Shown here: positions 37,445-48,678 of the stretch, piece by piece
Position numbering within the stretch: position 1 is the first letter of the stretch
Layout of the letters: each line of letters opens with the position of its first letter
Assembly: GCA_936450465.1 (NCBI GenBank)
Contig: OW388290.1
Location: 30,059,457 to 30,123,456, forward strand
DNA: 64,000 nt
Source of the DNA: Gibbula magus
Taxonomy: Eukaryota > Mollusca > Gastropoda > Trochida > Trochidae
Direction: 5' to 3'
Made by a program: the position numbers and the translations under genes
The notes under the pieces: generated by a model
What the model was told of the DNA's origin: nothing
The model's database searches: none
Seen by the model: only the letters and a program-made list of their open reading frames with translations

Positions 37445-38865
37445 ATTAATTTGACCTCCATGGTAAGCTCTGTTTTCAATATGTGTTAATGCTTTTCACA
37501 TGAAATATATTTGCACATAAGTTAACTTCTTAGGTCATCCTGACTTTAAGTTATAGTTGTAAACATCGTAAGTTTAATCGTTGAAACATATATAGTTGTC
37601 TACATTTAATAGCCATAGTCTCTCATTACTCCCAGCAAGAGCGACTGCTGTGACCATTAAACTAAGCGTAAATAATTGTATTTATTGCTTTAATAATTAT
37701 TGTCTGGTGATTGTTCTGGAGATGTGGTATAATGTTGATCATCTATTACACTACTCAATTTCACTGTCTTGTCGTTTTATCTAAACTGTTGCTTGATAAA
37801 AAGTATTATATGTGTTTAAGTTGCTGTTTTGAAAGATCTCTCTTTCTGACCATTTAGATAAATTTTATATTTTTGTTTAAACCGGAGCATTAAGCTAAGG
37901 TTCTGCACAATCATAGCTGCAATTCATGTTTATTGGTTGTGTCTCAGTTTGACAACAACACGATTTGTGATTCTCTCAAATCAAATTTGGAAGAATATCA
38001 ATAGATCAATTGATGCATGACTGACATAAAATTAAACCATTATGTACTTTTCAAAAACAATTATGAGTAGCACCCTCGTTGAAACAAACTGTTAAGTTTC
38101 ATTGTTATGAAATTATAACGTAAAAATCCGTAGTGATATTAGAACTTTTGTTTTGTTTTATTTGTTCCATGAAATTAGTTTCAAAGATATGGAATTGATT
38201 GCAAAAGGACATACTTTGGTTGACTAGTCCTATCTAAGCTATCCGTATAAGATAAAGATAAACTGACTGATTTTGATATGGACCATTCCTTATGTTCTTA
38301 TCATCATTACATCTTTGTTGGTTTCATTACTTTCATGATGTGTTTGCCAATGTATTAAATGTAGTATTTCCGGTAAAATATTTATTTACTTGGGACATAC
38401 CTGTGTGTATACCTACATTGCTATGTCATGTGTCATGTGTCACGATTTGGATAGGATAGATATTGCCTCTAACACAATGTATCCTTTTGATATAGCATTA
38501 ATATTACCCTTACAGAAGACTTTAGTACCCCATAAGTTTATTTTAAGTTTGTTCAAATGTACATGGAACAACTGTTGATGAAACTGACTGAATGCATCAG
38601 TGCTGCAGACACTTACATTTTTAATGATTCGTTAGACAGAAAAGCAGCACTTTTTGACCGCTTGTCCCATTGTGGACGGTTGATTCATGTTAGAACTACT
38701 CTTCTTGGTAGATGAGAGACTGGTGATCAGTATCCATGCACATATAAATATTATCAAGACTTGATGATTCAAGGCTTTTGCTTTTCAGAATAATCTTTAA
38801 TTACTCATTGAGAGGATGTCAATATATGCGAAATTACCTACATTTACATCGAAGGGTAAGATTTG

Positions 38866-40468
38866 GATTAAAATATATTGTCTACATTTAATTTATATAT
38901 TAGACAAATAAATCATTCCATGGGTGAGGATTGTCAATGTACAATAATGATTAGTTGTCACGTAAATGGTATTATATTTAATATTTATTCCACTTTATAT
39001 GTTATTGTAAGTAGTTTGACAGTTTTCATATGCATGCTAATATCATTTCTGGTCAATTTATAGCAGATTATGAACTTCAATTCCTTTTCTGAAAACAAAC
39101 AGTGACAAACAGTTGATTTATTTTATCAAAGTTATTTCATTATAACTGACAGATACATTCCTACAAACTGTAACCACATTGAGACAACAGTATTGTATTG
39201 ACAACATAAGTTCTGAATACTGTCTGTACTATTGTCTGTATATTCTCCCCTTGCCCTGACAACAACTCTTGTTGCTCTGGAAAGTTATTTAAGAGACAGT
39301 GGCTTATGCCACAAAATGAGACATACGCTTTGATATCGTGACTGACTGAAGTTAAACTTCAGCGCATGTTGAAGAGCATATATATGATCAGTAGGTGGAT
39401 AGGAACATTAAATCCTGATAAGGCAGATTCCCGAGACAGAATATTACCGAATATATCATCTCTGAAATGTTAATGTTTTAAAACGTGCTTCACTCTTGGC
39501 AATGCAGATGAATTAACAGAACATATAAGGGCTTCACTGCTTAATAAATGTATTTCAATTGAAACAGTGTGATACTGTAATGATAATAGTGTAGCTGTGA
39601 AGAATAGCACCTGTGACCTTTGAGTTCATCCTGCACAGTACATTGAACTTTACAAGAACTCGGGGACAGAAAGTAACCGTCCGAGTATAGAGTTGCTTAT
39701 GGTCGTTCCTGCTCAATGTCATGTTAAGTGTGAAAACCTACGTGCAAAGTTAAACTTTCGGCACACATATTGAACTACAAATTGCAAAATGTATTATAGT
39801 GAAATTATCATGTTATTCAATTTAATGACATCTTTCTTAACACTTAGCCACAGAAAAACACTAATACGGTTTCGCTCACGGACAAGACAGACGTGGACAT
39901 CATATACCTAACTTAAACGTCTGCAGACTCAACAGTACGTTATCGACTTATACTTCATCTGTCAAACTTCTTGCCTTTAGAGCCGATTCATTTTGGCCAG
40001 ACCCAACATATTCTGTATGTTAGACATCGTAAATGAATATAAACGAGTGAATTAGTGCAGGCAAGATCGATCTTTGTGTTGTGATCAACAAATAGCTACA
40101 GTCAAAACATCTGTATCGATAAAAGGTTGTTTATTGGTACGGGCACTTCCCATTACTTTGTCTTGATCTATGAACATTTACTAACAGATTCATCGATATA
40201 GATTATTCTACTGTGACTATGACTATGGACTATGCGTTGTCGATATGTATTGATTGATTCAGTAAATGTAGTAAAGATATATTCATTGTTGAACTCTGAA
40301 TAGTAGAAACCATTTTAGCATGCATGAATGCATTGACCGCTAAACTATCCGACTGACAATATACAATCAACAATAACAATGACCTAATGAATGTGTCATT
40401 ATTATTTTGATAGCATCACAAATTTGTTTTCTGTTGGAACATATTTAGCAGCCCCAACTAAGTCGGGC
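38866..40468. other. unique AT-rich spacer
   Basis: From the loss of macro-repeat homology to the left end of the long-inverted-repeat element. The frame at 38,878-39,063 has no recognisable motif. No RNA gene or known repeat was recognised. Confidence 0.4.
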
Positions 40469-41161
40469 CTGCTATCAGTTTGTGTACAGTTTCCAACGCT
40501 GCCGCCGCGTTTTGTATTGGCTGCAACATTTTTCCAAGAAGGTTCTAAGATCTCATATACATAACTTCTTTCTTATACCCCTTGGGAATTGTTATGACAT
40601 GTTCACATTCAAGGCCAAGGGTCAATGTCATGAGTTCTGAAATCACAGGGAGGTCACGATTTAAGCATGCTTTTGCGAATATGCCTTATTTTAACACTTT
40701 GAACCCTTTGAATCATTACATGATTGATATACATACACAATGAAAAGTAATAATATATTGTGCGACCTTGAAGGTCAACGGTCAAGGACACGAGATATGA
40801 GTTAAGGCCATGTTAACCCCTTGATCCAATTTTGAAATTAGAGATAGGTTATAAGAACAAACTTGTGTAAAGTGACCCCAGTGATGATATAACCTGATAG
40901 TAACAACTTCGGTGATGACAAAATTGTTTTGCTGTGGAGAAGACGGAACAGGGAAAGGCGAGACCCTCAGTTTCCGGGCTGCTCCGGTTTTGCCGCTGCA
41001 AACGCTAATGTTAGTGTGTTTTGTTGTTTGTCTTAATTTTTTCGTTTTGTTTTGTTATAACGAATTACTTTCTTAGTAGGGAAGCCACATCTGTGTCTTG
41101 TATCTGGCAACTGGGTGAAACGAGTTTTAGTAAGAAATACGATCACCATTTGTCATGAATA

Positions 41162-41760
41162 ATGTTGTTAAAGTTTCTAATGGCCTATAAACGAGAAGCA
41201 GCAGTGACCTTAGTCATCTCTCTTGTTATGTCGAAGATTAATTATTGCAACTCTTTGCTAACAGGTACATCTAAACAGACCATAGACAAATTACAACGCC
41301 TGCAAAATACAGCTTCACGTATCGTAACTCTCTCGCCAAGAAGATGTCACATTACGCCCATTCTCGCTTCACTCCACTGGCTCCCTATTCAACAAAGAAT
41401 ATAATACAAAGTTCTGTGTCCGACATATCAATGTGTCAATTGTGCTGCACCTTGTTATCTACAAGAACTTCTAAAGGCTCACAATCCAGTCAGATCACTC
41501 AGATCGTCATCCCAACACCTGCGCCAAGTGCCAAGTACAAAACTGAAAACTTATGGAGAACGATCTTTCTCTTCCTCTGCAGTCAAACTATGGAATCCTC
41601 TTCCAACTGAGATAAAGACAGCCACATCACTGATTGTTTTTAAAAAACTGTTAAAAACGCATCTGTTCAACCAGGCTTTCTCTTCCTACGCTGCGAGCAT
41701 GTTTTAGCATGGATGCATTGCGCATTACAAATGGACTATTTATTTATTTATTTTATAAAT
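41162..41760 (+). pseudogene. 3' end of an L2/CR1-like LINE reverse transcriptase
   Basis: Frame 41,162-41,404 reads LVISLVMSKINYCNSLLTGT, then LQRLQNTASRIVT, and HITPILASLHWLPIQQRI: the conserved segment downstream of the RT palm in CR1/L2/jockey-type elements. One TAA stop (41,402) follows, then the same frame continues through SFSSSAVKLWNPLPTEIKTA and FKKLLKTHLFNQAF to a stop near 41,707, the usual C-terminus. The short 3' UTR ends in 'gcgcattacaaatgg' and an ATTT-rich tail, typical of L2-like 3' ends. The element is 5' truncated just upstream of 41,162; RT catalytic motifs and the endonuclease are absent. Confidence 0.88.
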
Positions 41761-43146
41761 ATGACTGCCAGTTTTTTTAATATGATGATCCATAATCCCA
41801 AACAGAATTGAGTTCATATATTTGTTTTGGGAAGTCGGATAGTTTGCAAAGTGTATTGCCATTGTACGTAGAACTAAGATGAACCTTTTAATATGTAAAA
41901 AAAAATCAGAGAATGTTATACTGTTTGATTGCTAGTTCGGTATCAATTTAAAATTCAATTGTTGTACATTCAGTATACCATGACTATGTCATACATGTAT
42001 TACTCAGTGTGTATATATTCCTACTGTAACAATCTTTAATACAGTTTTAGAGCTCAGAGTGTACAGATTACAGGTGACACACATATCAGGAATTCGCCAT
42101 CTCAATAGGACAATATTAGGCAGTGCTTACAGTCTCTGACATTTGATTCAACAGTTTAAGTGACTAAACGCCTTTTCAACTACCACTTTAATCTCTATCA
42201 CAAATTTTAAAATTCACTCTGAATGTTTTTGCTCCGTTAAGTATGAATGCTTAAAATCACATGTCAGGGTTATAGCCAGTTATCTTACATTTACTGTTAT
42301 GTTGTCAATCTTGATCAGTGGTAATTTCATCACATTTCTATGTAATACAGCATTGGCTCGTGATTGCTGGATAATGTTACAAACGATGATGCAAACAATT
42401 GCCAAGTTTCACTCTGCATAATGTTTCGTTCAATCTACGTCATGCAACACATACAACTGCTCTGTGGTCGCACTAGTTCAAGTTTAATTTTGTTCTTAAT
42501 CAGCTGATTCTCTCAACGCAATTTCTCGGGCATACGTCAGGAATATCTAGTTTTTCGTATATTACACTTGTGACGTCATCCTATTGTTCTTTCACTCCAT
42601 TATTTTTCAGTAATGGACAGTTGCACATCAGATACAAACATTTAAGTATAAATTTAATTTCTTTAACTTATAAAAGTAATTTTGATAAAAGGGCAATAAT
42701 TTGAGTGTAATTTAAGTAGGTTAATGACCTCGTAACTCTCCATTCCTTAAAAAGCCTTGGCCTTGGCTCAATTATTTTTAAGGAATGGAGAGTTACTCGG
42801 ACATTAACATTTACAGAAATGCTCTCTATATATGTTCAAATTGTTTTGCAATCCAGTATTAAAACACATATTTCATAAAAACTACTGTTCTATGTAATAT
42901 TATGTTGCGTACCATTTAACAGTGAACATTACATTAAATAGTAGTTTATAGTGCACAATGTGTTTGTTAGCTTGATAACTGAATACCTGTTAGCTATACC
43001 ACATTGTACACACAAGCTGATAACACGTTTGACGCCATTGACGTAAAAAAGGAAAATCAAACCCTAACATAAATAACTTACTTACAACCTGTAATGCACA
43101 CATAAACGGGGGAAACGAATCAGTCAACAAAAGCCGTATTTAACTA
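41761..43146. other. interior of the long-inverted-repeat element
   Basis: AT-rich sequence with no coding signal. It contains the perfect 22-bp inverted repeat described at 42,732-42,796. Confidence 0.45.
42732..42796. repeat. perfect 22-bp inverted repeat (hairpin)
   Basis: Arms of 22 bp, GTAACTCTCCATTCCTTAAA plus AA at 42,732-42,753 and its exact complement at 42,775-42,796, separated by 21 bp containing a doubled CCTTGG. It could be a very short fold-back element or a strong hairpin in a transcript. Confidence 0.9.
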
Positions 43147-44141
43147 GATGAGCGTTCGCGGGACACCGCAAGAGCAGAGCAGCCCTGAAACTTTGGGTCT
43201 CCCCTTTCCCTGTTCCGCCTTCTCCTCAGCATAAACAAAATGGGAATTTTTTTTGGACAAAATTGTTTTCATTATTCAAGTTATTCTAACAAGTTGAATC
43301 ATCACTGGTGCACTGTTTAAAATTTTGTTCTTAAAACCCATTTCTGATTTCAAAATTGGATCAAAGAATTAACATGAACCTAAACCAATATCTCATGACC
43401 TTGACCTTTGACCTTCAAGGTCACACCATCAATGCTACTTTTCATTGTGTATAATAATTATGCAATGACTCAAAGTGTTCATAGTTAACATAAGGCATAT
43501 TTGAATGAACTTGACCTTTGACAGGTTTTAGCGAAAACGTTTTCAAATATTGGTCTTTCTCCATAGTTGATATAGGCCTATACCAATTACGAGCCTGACA
43601 GCACACAAAATGTTTGAAGTTATCGTGTTTACAAGGATTGTTGTAGTGATTTCAGAACTCATGACCTTGACCTTCGACCTTTTGAACATGTCAAAATCAT
43701 TCACCAGCTGGTTTATGATTTCCGATCTGGTCACCGTGACCATATCTCGTGACATTGACCTTTAAAATTCAAGGTCACACAATCAGTGATCACTTTTCAT
43801 TGTGTATCACAATCATGTAATGATTCAAAGTGTTAATAGTTGAAATAAGACATTTTCGCAGAAGCATCCTTAAGATGTGACCTCGCTTTGACCTTAACCT
43901 TTGATGGATGTTAGCGAAAACCTTTAAAATTCTTGGCCTTTCTCCTTTACAAGGATTTATTTTAGTGATTTCAGAACTCATGACCTTGACCTTGAATGTG
44001 AACGTGTCAAAAAAAATCCTCAGGGGTATAAGTAAGAAGTTATATATATGAGTTCTCAAAACCTTCTAGGTAAAAAAATATAGCCAATACAAAACGCGCC
44101 GGCGCCGGCGGCGATGGAAACTGCGCAAAAACTGATAGCAG

Positions 44142-44879
44142 CTAATAATACCAGAATATCACTTACCGAAAAATGCTGTAATACGTTTACTTACTAAAAT
44201 TATTCTATTTATTCATGTTTGGAAATAATACAAGTTTGAATATACGTCTTTCTTTGTAAGTATATATTAAGCTATGTTCAATCAACAACAACAATTTGGC
44301 TGGAAAAGAATTGATTACAGTTACCTACGTAAATCATTCTTGGGAGAAGATCAATAGCACAAAGACAGCTTTGTAAAGGTATTAGGGACACTGGACTGGC
44401 GACAAGCATTGCGTTTGATCATTTATAATTTGATAGACTCCTTAAGAATGTAACAATTTGGATATAACTAACAGCACGATAATCCGACATTCGTCGTCTA
44501 GCTCTCAATATAGTGTGTGTTTGATCTCCGTAGTGTACGCTCCGTCACACTCCCTTTGTCTCGAATACAATTCATTTGCAACATTGAATAAACCATTCTC
44601 TTCCCGCAGAGTTTATTCCTTTCAGATTTTCGCCTCTAACCTCTGTTCCGCTGTGAGGAAGTTCTCATTTCTTACAAAATCCGCAATCGGCAACATAACA
44701 TCCCTGCTTTTTGTCCAATGAAATCTCATTTTACAACGTCTAGATCGTGTACATCGACTGAGTTATTTCAAAGAAAAGGCATGACATTAGATAATAGAAA
44801 CAATAAATGCGATCAGGTAATCTAGTCATATAATTGGTTGAAAATTAATTTTTTTTAACTACAACTTCAATGATGTTTG
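44142..44879. other. spacer, nothing recognised
   Basis: Between the long-inverted-repeat element and unit E. The plus frame at 44,458-44,721 (87 codons) lacks any recognisable domain. Confidence 0.35.
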
Positions 44880-45959
44880 ACCAAAAAATGGTTGAAAGTA
44901 GCATTTTCATTGGTTAACAAGTCCAGTTGATGGTGCGGTCTTATTGGCCAATATAAATGACAGGTGGCTGAACATATTTTCCTGATGTCAAGTCCCAGGT
45001 ATGTATGGAGAGTATTGGAACAATAAATTCTGCGTGACTGAGGATGATAGGTTAAACAATCAATATAAACTGTTTGTCCTTCAAAGACTACCTAGCCGGG
45101 GAAAACGGATACAACTATCATACAATCTTTAAAATTGTACACATACGTGTAGTTTCATCATGTCCATATGTAATTATGTGTTTTTCTGTATTCTGTAAAT
45201 GACATGTTATTTGAGGCTGAAGTCTTTAAAATTCCTGAAGAAAACATTTCATTTCATGTCCACAGTTATAGTTATATTAATATGCATGCGTTGTGCTGTC
45301 ATCTGCTCTGTATTTCGTGCTCACGGTGATAATCATAATAATAATATTCCTGTGTACCTGTGTGGAGTGTCCGCTGATGGATATTTAAGAAGTAGTTTCA
45401 GTATTGCAACATTACGTTAGTGCTTCTTTTAGCACTTAAGTGGATACCTTTATCCTCACACTACTTTTCACGTTTGCTTTGAACTTTTTTCAGACGATTT
45501 TATTTGACATAAAACGAACTGTACCTTTAGTATTTATGTTAAATAGGTAGGATACAAATCCTTAATTTCAAGACATTGCTAATTTTGTTTGCAGGATACA
45601 TGTAAATGAAAATTGTCACAAAACTACATGGCCTCCTAAAGCTACAAATAGCAGTTAAACTCAATGAAAACTTTCCTCTATGATCGTTCTTTTGGTGAGT
45701 CATTCTTAAATAGCATCTTACAGTTGTTCAAAATTGAACTTAAACCTCAGCTGGGTTCACATGTTTGTAAAATATGTTATGATGCTGCAATAGACATTCC
45801 ACTAGGCAACAATAAAACACAACGTTTATCAACAGATTAGATTGTTTGAATGTATTTGTTGTTAGTAGGGTAATAATGGCTCGACTTACTTGCTAGTAAA
45901 AACAATAACTTTTCCTTACTAACAAACATCATGGGAGTACCCACACCATACATATAATA

Positions 45960-46115
45960 CCCGAGATTATTACCCAAAGGAAGAGTGTCATATGACTTAC
46001 AAAACGAGTGTGAATTACTGTATTGCCCGAGCGAGAGCGAGGATTATACATACATATGAACGAGTTTCGTAAAAGTCATAGGACACACTTTTCGGTTGCA
46101 AAAATGTCTTTATTA
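45960..46115. repeat. fold-back sequence within unit E
   Basis: 'gtgtcatatgacttacaaaa' at about 45,987 pairs imperfectly with the inverse near 46,065-46,091 (acgag, gtaa and gtcata-gacac words), and weaker complementarity extends outward to 'attaccc' words. It lies inside the segment that unit E has and units B and C lack, so it may be part of a small inserted element. Confidence 0.45.
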
Positions 46116-46189
46116 CCCATTCTATTCCATGTGATTCGCGTAAAAATGGTCAGGAAATGGGTCACCTCTCTCGAGACCGCAAGCTACAA

Positions 46190-46220
46190 TGACGTCACGA
46201 ACAATCATTTTATGACGTCA
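46190..46220. promoter_or_regulatory. two perfect CRE palindromes (TGACGTCA)
   Basis: TGACGTCA occurs at 46,190-46,197 and 46,213-46,220, start to start 23 bp. Two perfect 8-mers so close are unlikely by chance in AT-rich DNA. This is the CREB/ATF-type site. No nearby gene was found, so the pair may be carried by a mobile element rather than regulate a host gene. Confidence 0.4.
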
Positions 46221-47060
46221 CAGACGATGAAATACGTGAAGTCGCGGTGAAACAATGGTTGCTAGGCAAACGTGATATGTGCACATGTGCTAATATCAAT
46301 AATATTTCTCGGTCAGGTTTATAAAATCAGTTAAAAGATGTTCATAGTGGCATGTATTATTGAAGGCGAAGGTTGGTTAATTTACACCTTGTTAGTTTGT
46401 GCAAATCTCAGATAACTATTAGGTCGACGCACAAATAACTAGGAAAAGAGCTTTATATTATTAGGTAATAGCAACTTTATGTTAACAAAAATAAACGAAA
46501 CTCCATAGTACAAACTCTTCCGTCCATTATTTCAGAACGCGCGAAACGACACCACTTCATTTCCCATTTCACACAAGTTTAAGCAACATGTCAAATTGAT
46601 GTGGCATTTCAGAATGATCTTCTGTCTGTTTATCGCTATGGTCTATTTGAAAATCAAAAGTTCATATAACTATATTTCAATGTCAGAATGACCTAAGAAT
46701 TGATGTATATTTGTAAATATATGGATCACCACTTTAATCGTTGAAAGATGTATCTGTGTCTACATTTAATAGGCATAGTCTCTCAATATTTCAAAGAAGA
46801 GCTACTGTTGATATGACTAATAAACTAAACATAAACAATTGATTGTTGGATATATCATCTTTGTTTTATGTTTGACAATCAAAAGTGTATATAGTTCTTA
46901 GGTCATGTCCACTTTGAGATATAATTTACAGGGTAACGATCACGATCACTATATGTAAATTATACGGATTTATAAATTGTTATTTTATTTCAAAGGATTA
47001 TTTCCTAACTGAAACACATTCAATCAATCCCGTTGGATGATAAATTCTCTGTAGACAGTA

Positions 47061-47615
47061 TCCCATTTTCAAGTTATATATATGAATAGATGAAAAAGTT
47101 AATAGGTTATGGTTTGTGTGAAATATTCTTTCCAAACGAGAGAATTAGACAAATTATTAAAAACCTGAGGTTACCCATTCTCTCTTTCTGCCCCCGATTT
47201 TAAGCGAAAAAGAACAAAGGTTAGGATCGGAAATCTGGAGGGAAAAACCTCTGTGGGAAGAGAATGGAGGTTGCCCTGACAATATCATTTTGGATAATGT
47301 ATTTTAAAAAAACCCGTTCTTTTAACAGGGAACAAACACTTATATTATTATTACATTTAACCCCTGTAATCCAAATATCTATCAGAAATTAAGGAACTAT
47401 GTACAGGCGTCAGACGCATGTCCAAAATTAAATCATACTCTGGAAGGTACTAACATGATGAACATCAAACGGCAGAGTTTAAAACTGAAACAACCCTTAC
47501 ATGTATCAAAAGCGTCCTTTATTGACTAAAATCCTGTGTTATAGGTGGAAGTATCACGAAATGTTATAGGACGAGGTAAATTCATTCACCTTTAGAAATA
47601 ATTCAAAATTCAAAA
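47061..47615. other. spacer, nothing recognised
   Basis: No domain or repeat relationship recognised. Short polypurine/pyrimidine stretches near 47,160-47,270 are the only compositional feature. Confidence 0.35.
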
Positions 47616-48678
47616 TATAGTCACAAGTGACGATAAAAGGATTCAGCGCATATTTGATTAATTTCCTATTAAATAAGTCATATCAGCAGTCATTCTTGAA
47701 AGTTACACGAAGATCTGTAAAAGCATTAAGCTACAGCAGCCTCTACCTGTCCATCATGTAAAACGAAAGTAGGATTTACCCCCTTTGTTTACAGTACAAA
47801 CTGAAAGTCGCAATTGATCAAAAGAAAAGGCTTCTATTCTTCACTATTCTATTAATTTAAATTTTCGTACTTAGGATAATGTTTTGTCTCTCTGATGAGG
47901 TATTAAACAACATTCTACAGATTATGGTTATTAAGTTATGAATTTACAAAAACTCACCAAAAACGCAACTTTTCATATTTTTAGAAATTTTAAGCTCAAT
48001 TGTGATCGGGAATGACTGTACGCGAGCGATTTTATTATTGATTCATAAAGACTTCAGTCCAATCTTACTCTCCTGAAAAAATCATCAAAATCGACGGGTA
48101 GGAATTTGAGTTATGTCCCCTTGAAGTTTGCGCTTTTTGAAAAATCACCAGATTTCAAATACATACTGTGCAAAAAGTATTGCGAATTTGCAAAATCCGT
48201 GAGGTCATTTTCGTTAGCAATATATCAGCTACATTATGTGAAAATATGAGCTTTCTAATGCTTGTATCTTCAGAGGAGAAGATTGCCAAAGGTGCATGGG
48301 GTCAGGAAATTTTGAAAAGTGTCTAAAATCAAAATGGCGGCGAAACCACGTGACCAACGATATCGTCATGATTTACTTTTCTGCTCGCTTTGTCAATGCG
48401 CATCCTTGAAAAGAACTTGCAAGTCTCTAGCTGCATTTTAAATTTTTTGCCCATGTTAAAAATCGGAACTTTGAATCGAACTGGACCTTTAACGTTTGTG
48501 CCGATTGGGCCCATAAGTTTCGGCATAAAACTAGACAGTAAGGGCTATGGTCCTGCAAAGTTTGGTTGCATTAGCTGCATTCCTTTTGGTAGAAGTGCTG
48601 TACACAAAATCCGTGGAAGAATAATAATAAAACACGCCAATAACAATAAGGATTCAGCACTTTAGTGCTGAATCCTTA
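47616..48678 (+). mobile_element. hairpin-ended element, apparently complete (about 1.06 kb)
   Basis: Starts with TATAGTCACAAGTGACGATA, continuing AAAGGATTCAGCGCAT (47,616-47,651), whose first part is itself a small palindrome GTCAC-AA-GTGAC. Ends with an AATAATAATAAAACACGCCA stretch and a palindrome at 48,647-48,678 with a 15-bp stem (TAAGGATTCAGCACT) and TT loop. The word AAGGATTCAGC is shared by the 5' end and the 3' stem. No transposase or Rep/Hel domain is encoded; frames at 48,329-48,526 and 48,390-48,665 are not conserved with the sister copies. It resembles a non-autonomous Helentron-like element in layout; that assignment is inference. Confidence 0.75.
48647..48678 (+). repeat. 3'-terminal palindrome of the hairpin-ended element
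   Basis: Stem of 15 bp with a TT loop. Relative to the copies at 19,772-19,801 and 51,300-51,329, base pairs beyond AAGGATTCAGC differ but remain complementary (here ACT/AGT; CA/TG and C/G in the others). Confidence 0.9.

Larger units (their letters stand above)
29216..38865 (+). repeat. macro-repeat unit C plus partial third unit start
   Basis: Unit C runs 29,216 to about 38,650 and is followed by roughly 215 bp of the next unit's start (38,650-38,865), after which homology stops within a few bases of 'aagatttggattaaaat'. Compared with B it has the MITE at 31,647-32,177, a (TTA)n tract and a doubled 43-bp segment; compared with A it has the Tc1-like relic. The start motif is at 29,502-29,537. 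Confidence 0.93.
40469..44141. mobile_element. 3.7-kb element with long terminal inverted repeats
   Basis: The left arm (40,469-41,010) and the right arm (43,147-44,141, inverted) share the tip CTGCTATCAGTTT, a GC-rich CGCCG segment next to 'cgttttgtattggct', TGACCTTGACCTTC words, and at the inner end 'agggaaaggcgagac' and 'ggctgctc'. The right arm is longer because it holds a duplicated module of about 280 bp (about 43,390-43,670 and 43,680-43,985). No transposase was recognised inside; the interior contains a LINE 3' fragment. Frames at 43,543-43,755 and 43,790-44,059 are shadows of the repeated TGACCTT words. Superfamily and target duplication are undetermined. Confidence 0.8.
44880..47060 (+). 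repeat. macro-repeat unit E, strongly diverged 3' part
   Basis: Ordered matches to unit B/C: 44,880-45,050 to 26,230-26,540; 45,100-45,150 to 26,660-26,700; 45,340-45,420 ('gatggatatttaagaagtag') to about 26,840; 45,520 to about 26,960; 46,740-46,810 ('ctacatttaataggcatagt') to 28,140-28,200. Sequence between about 45,830 and 46,260 has no counterpart and looks inserted. Landmarks are about 9.1-9.2 kb from those in unit C. Confidence 0.65.

Noticed and set aside
40469..44141. LTR retrotransposon
   Set aside because: The long terminal repeats are inverted, not direct, and no gag/pol motifs occur inside.
48390..48665. 91-codon frame in the hairpin-ended element
   Set aside because: The sister element at 49,548-51,329 does not preserve this frame, so it is not a conserved product.
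48647..48678. Rho-independent terminator
   Set aside because: The hairpin resembles one, but the context is eukaryotic and the same palindrome terminates three related elements, so it is an element end.
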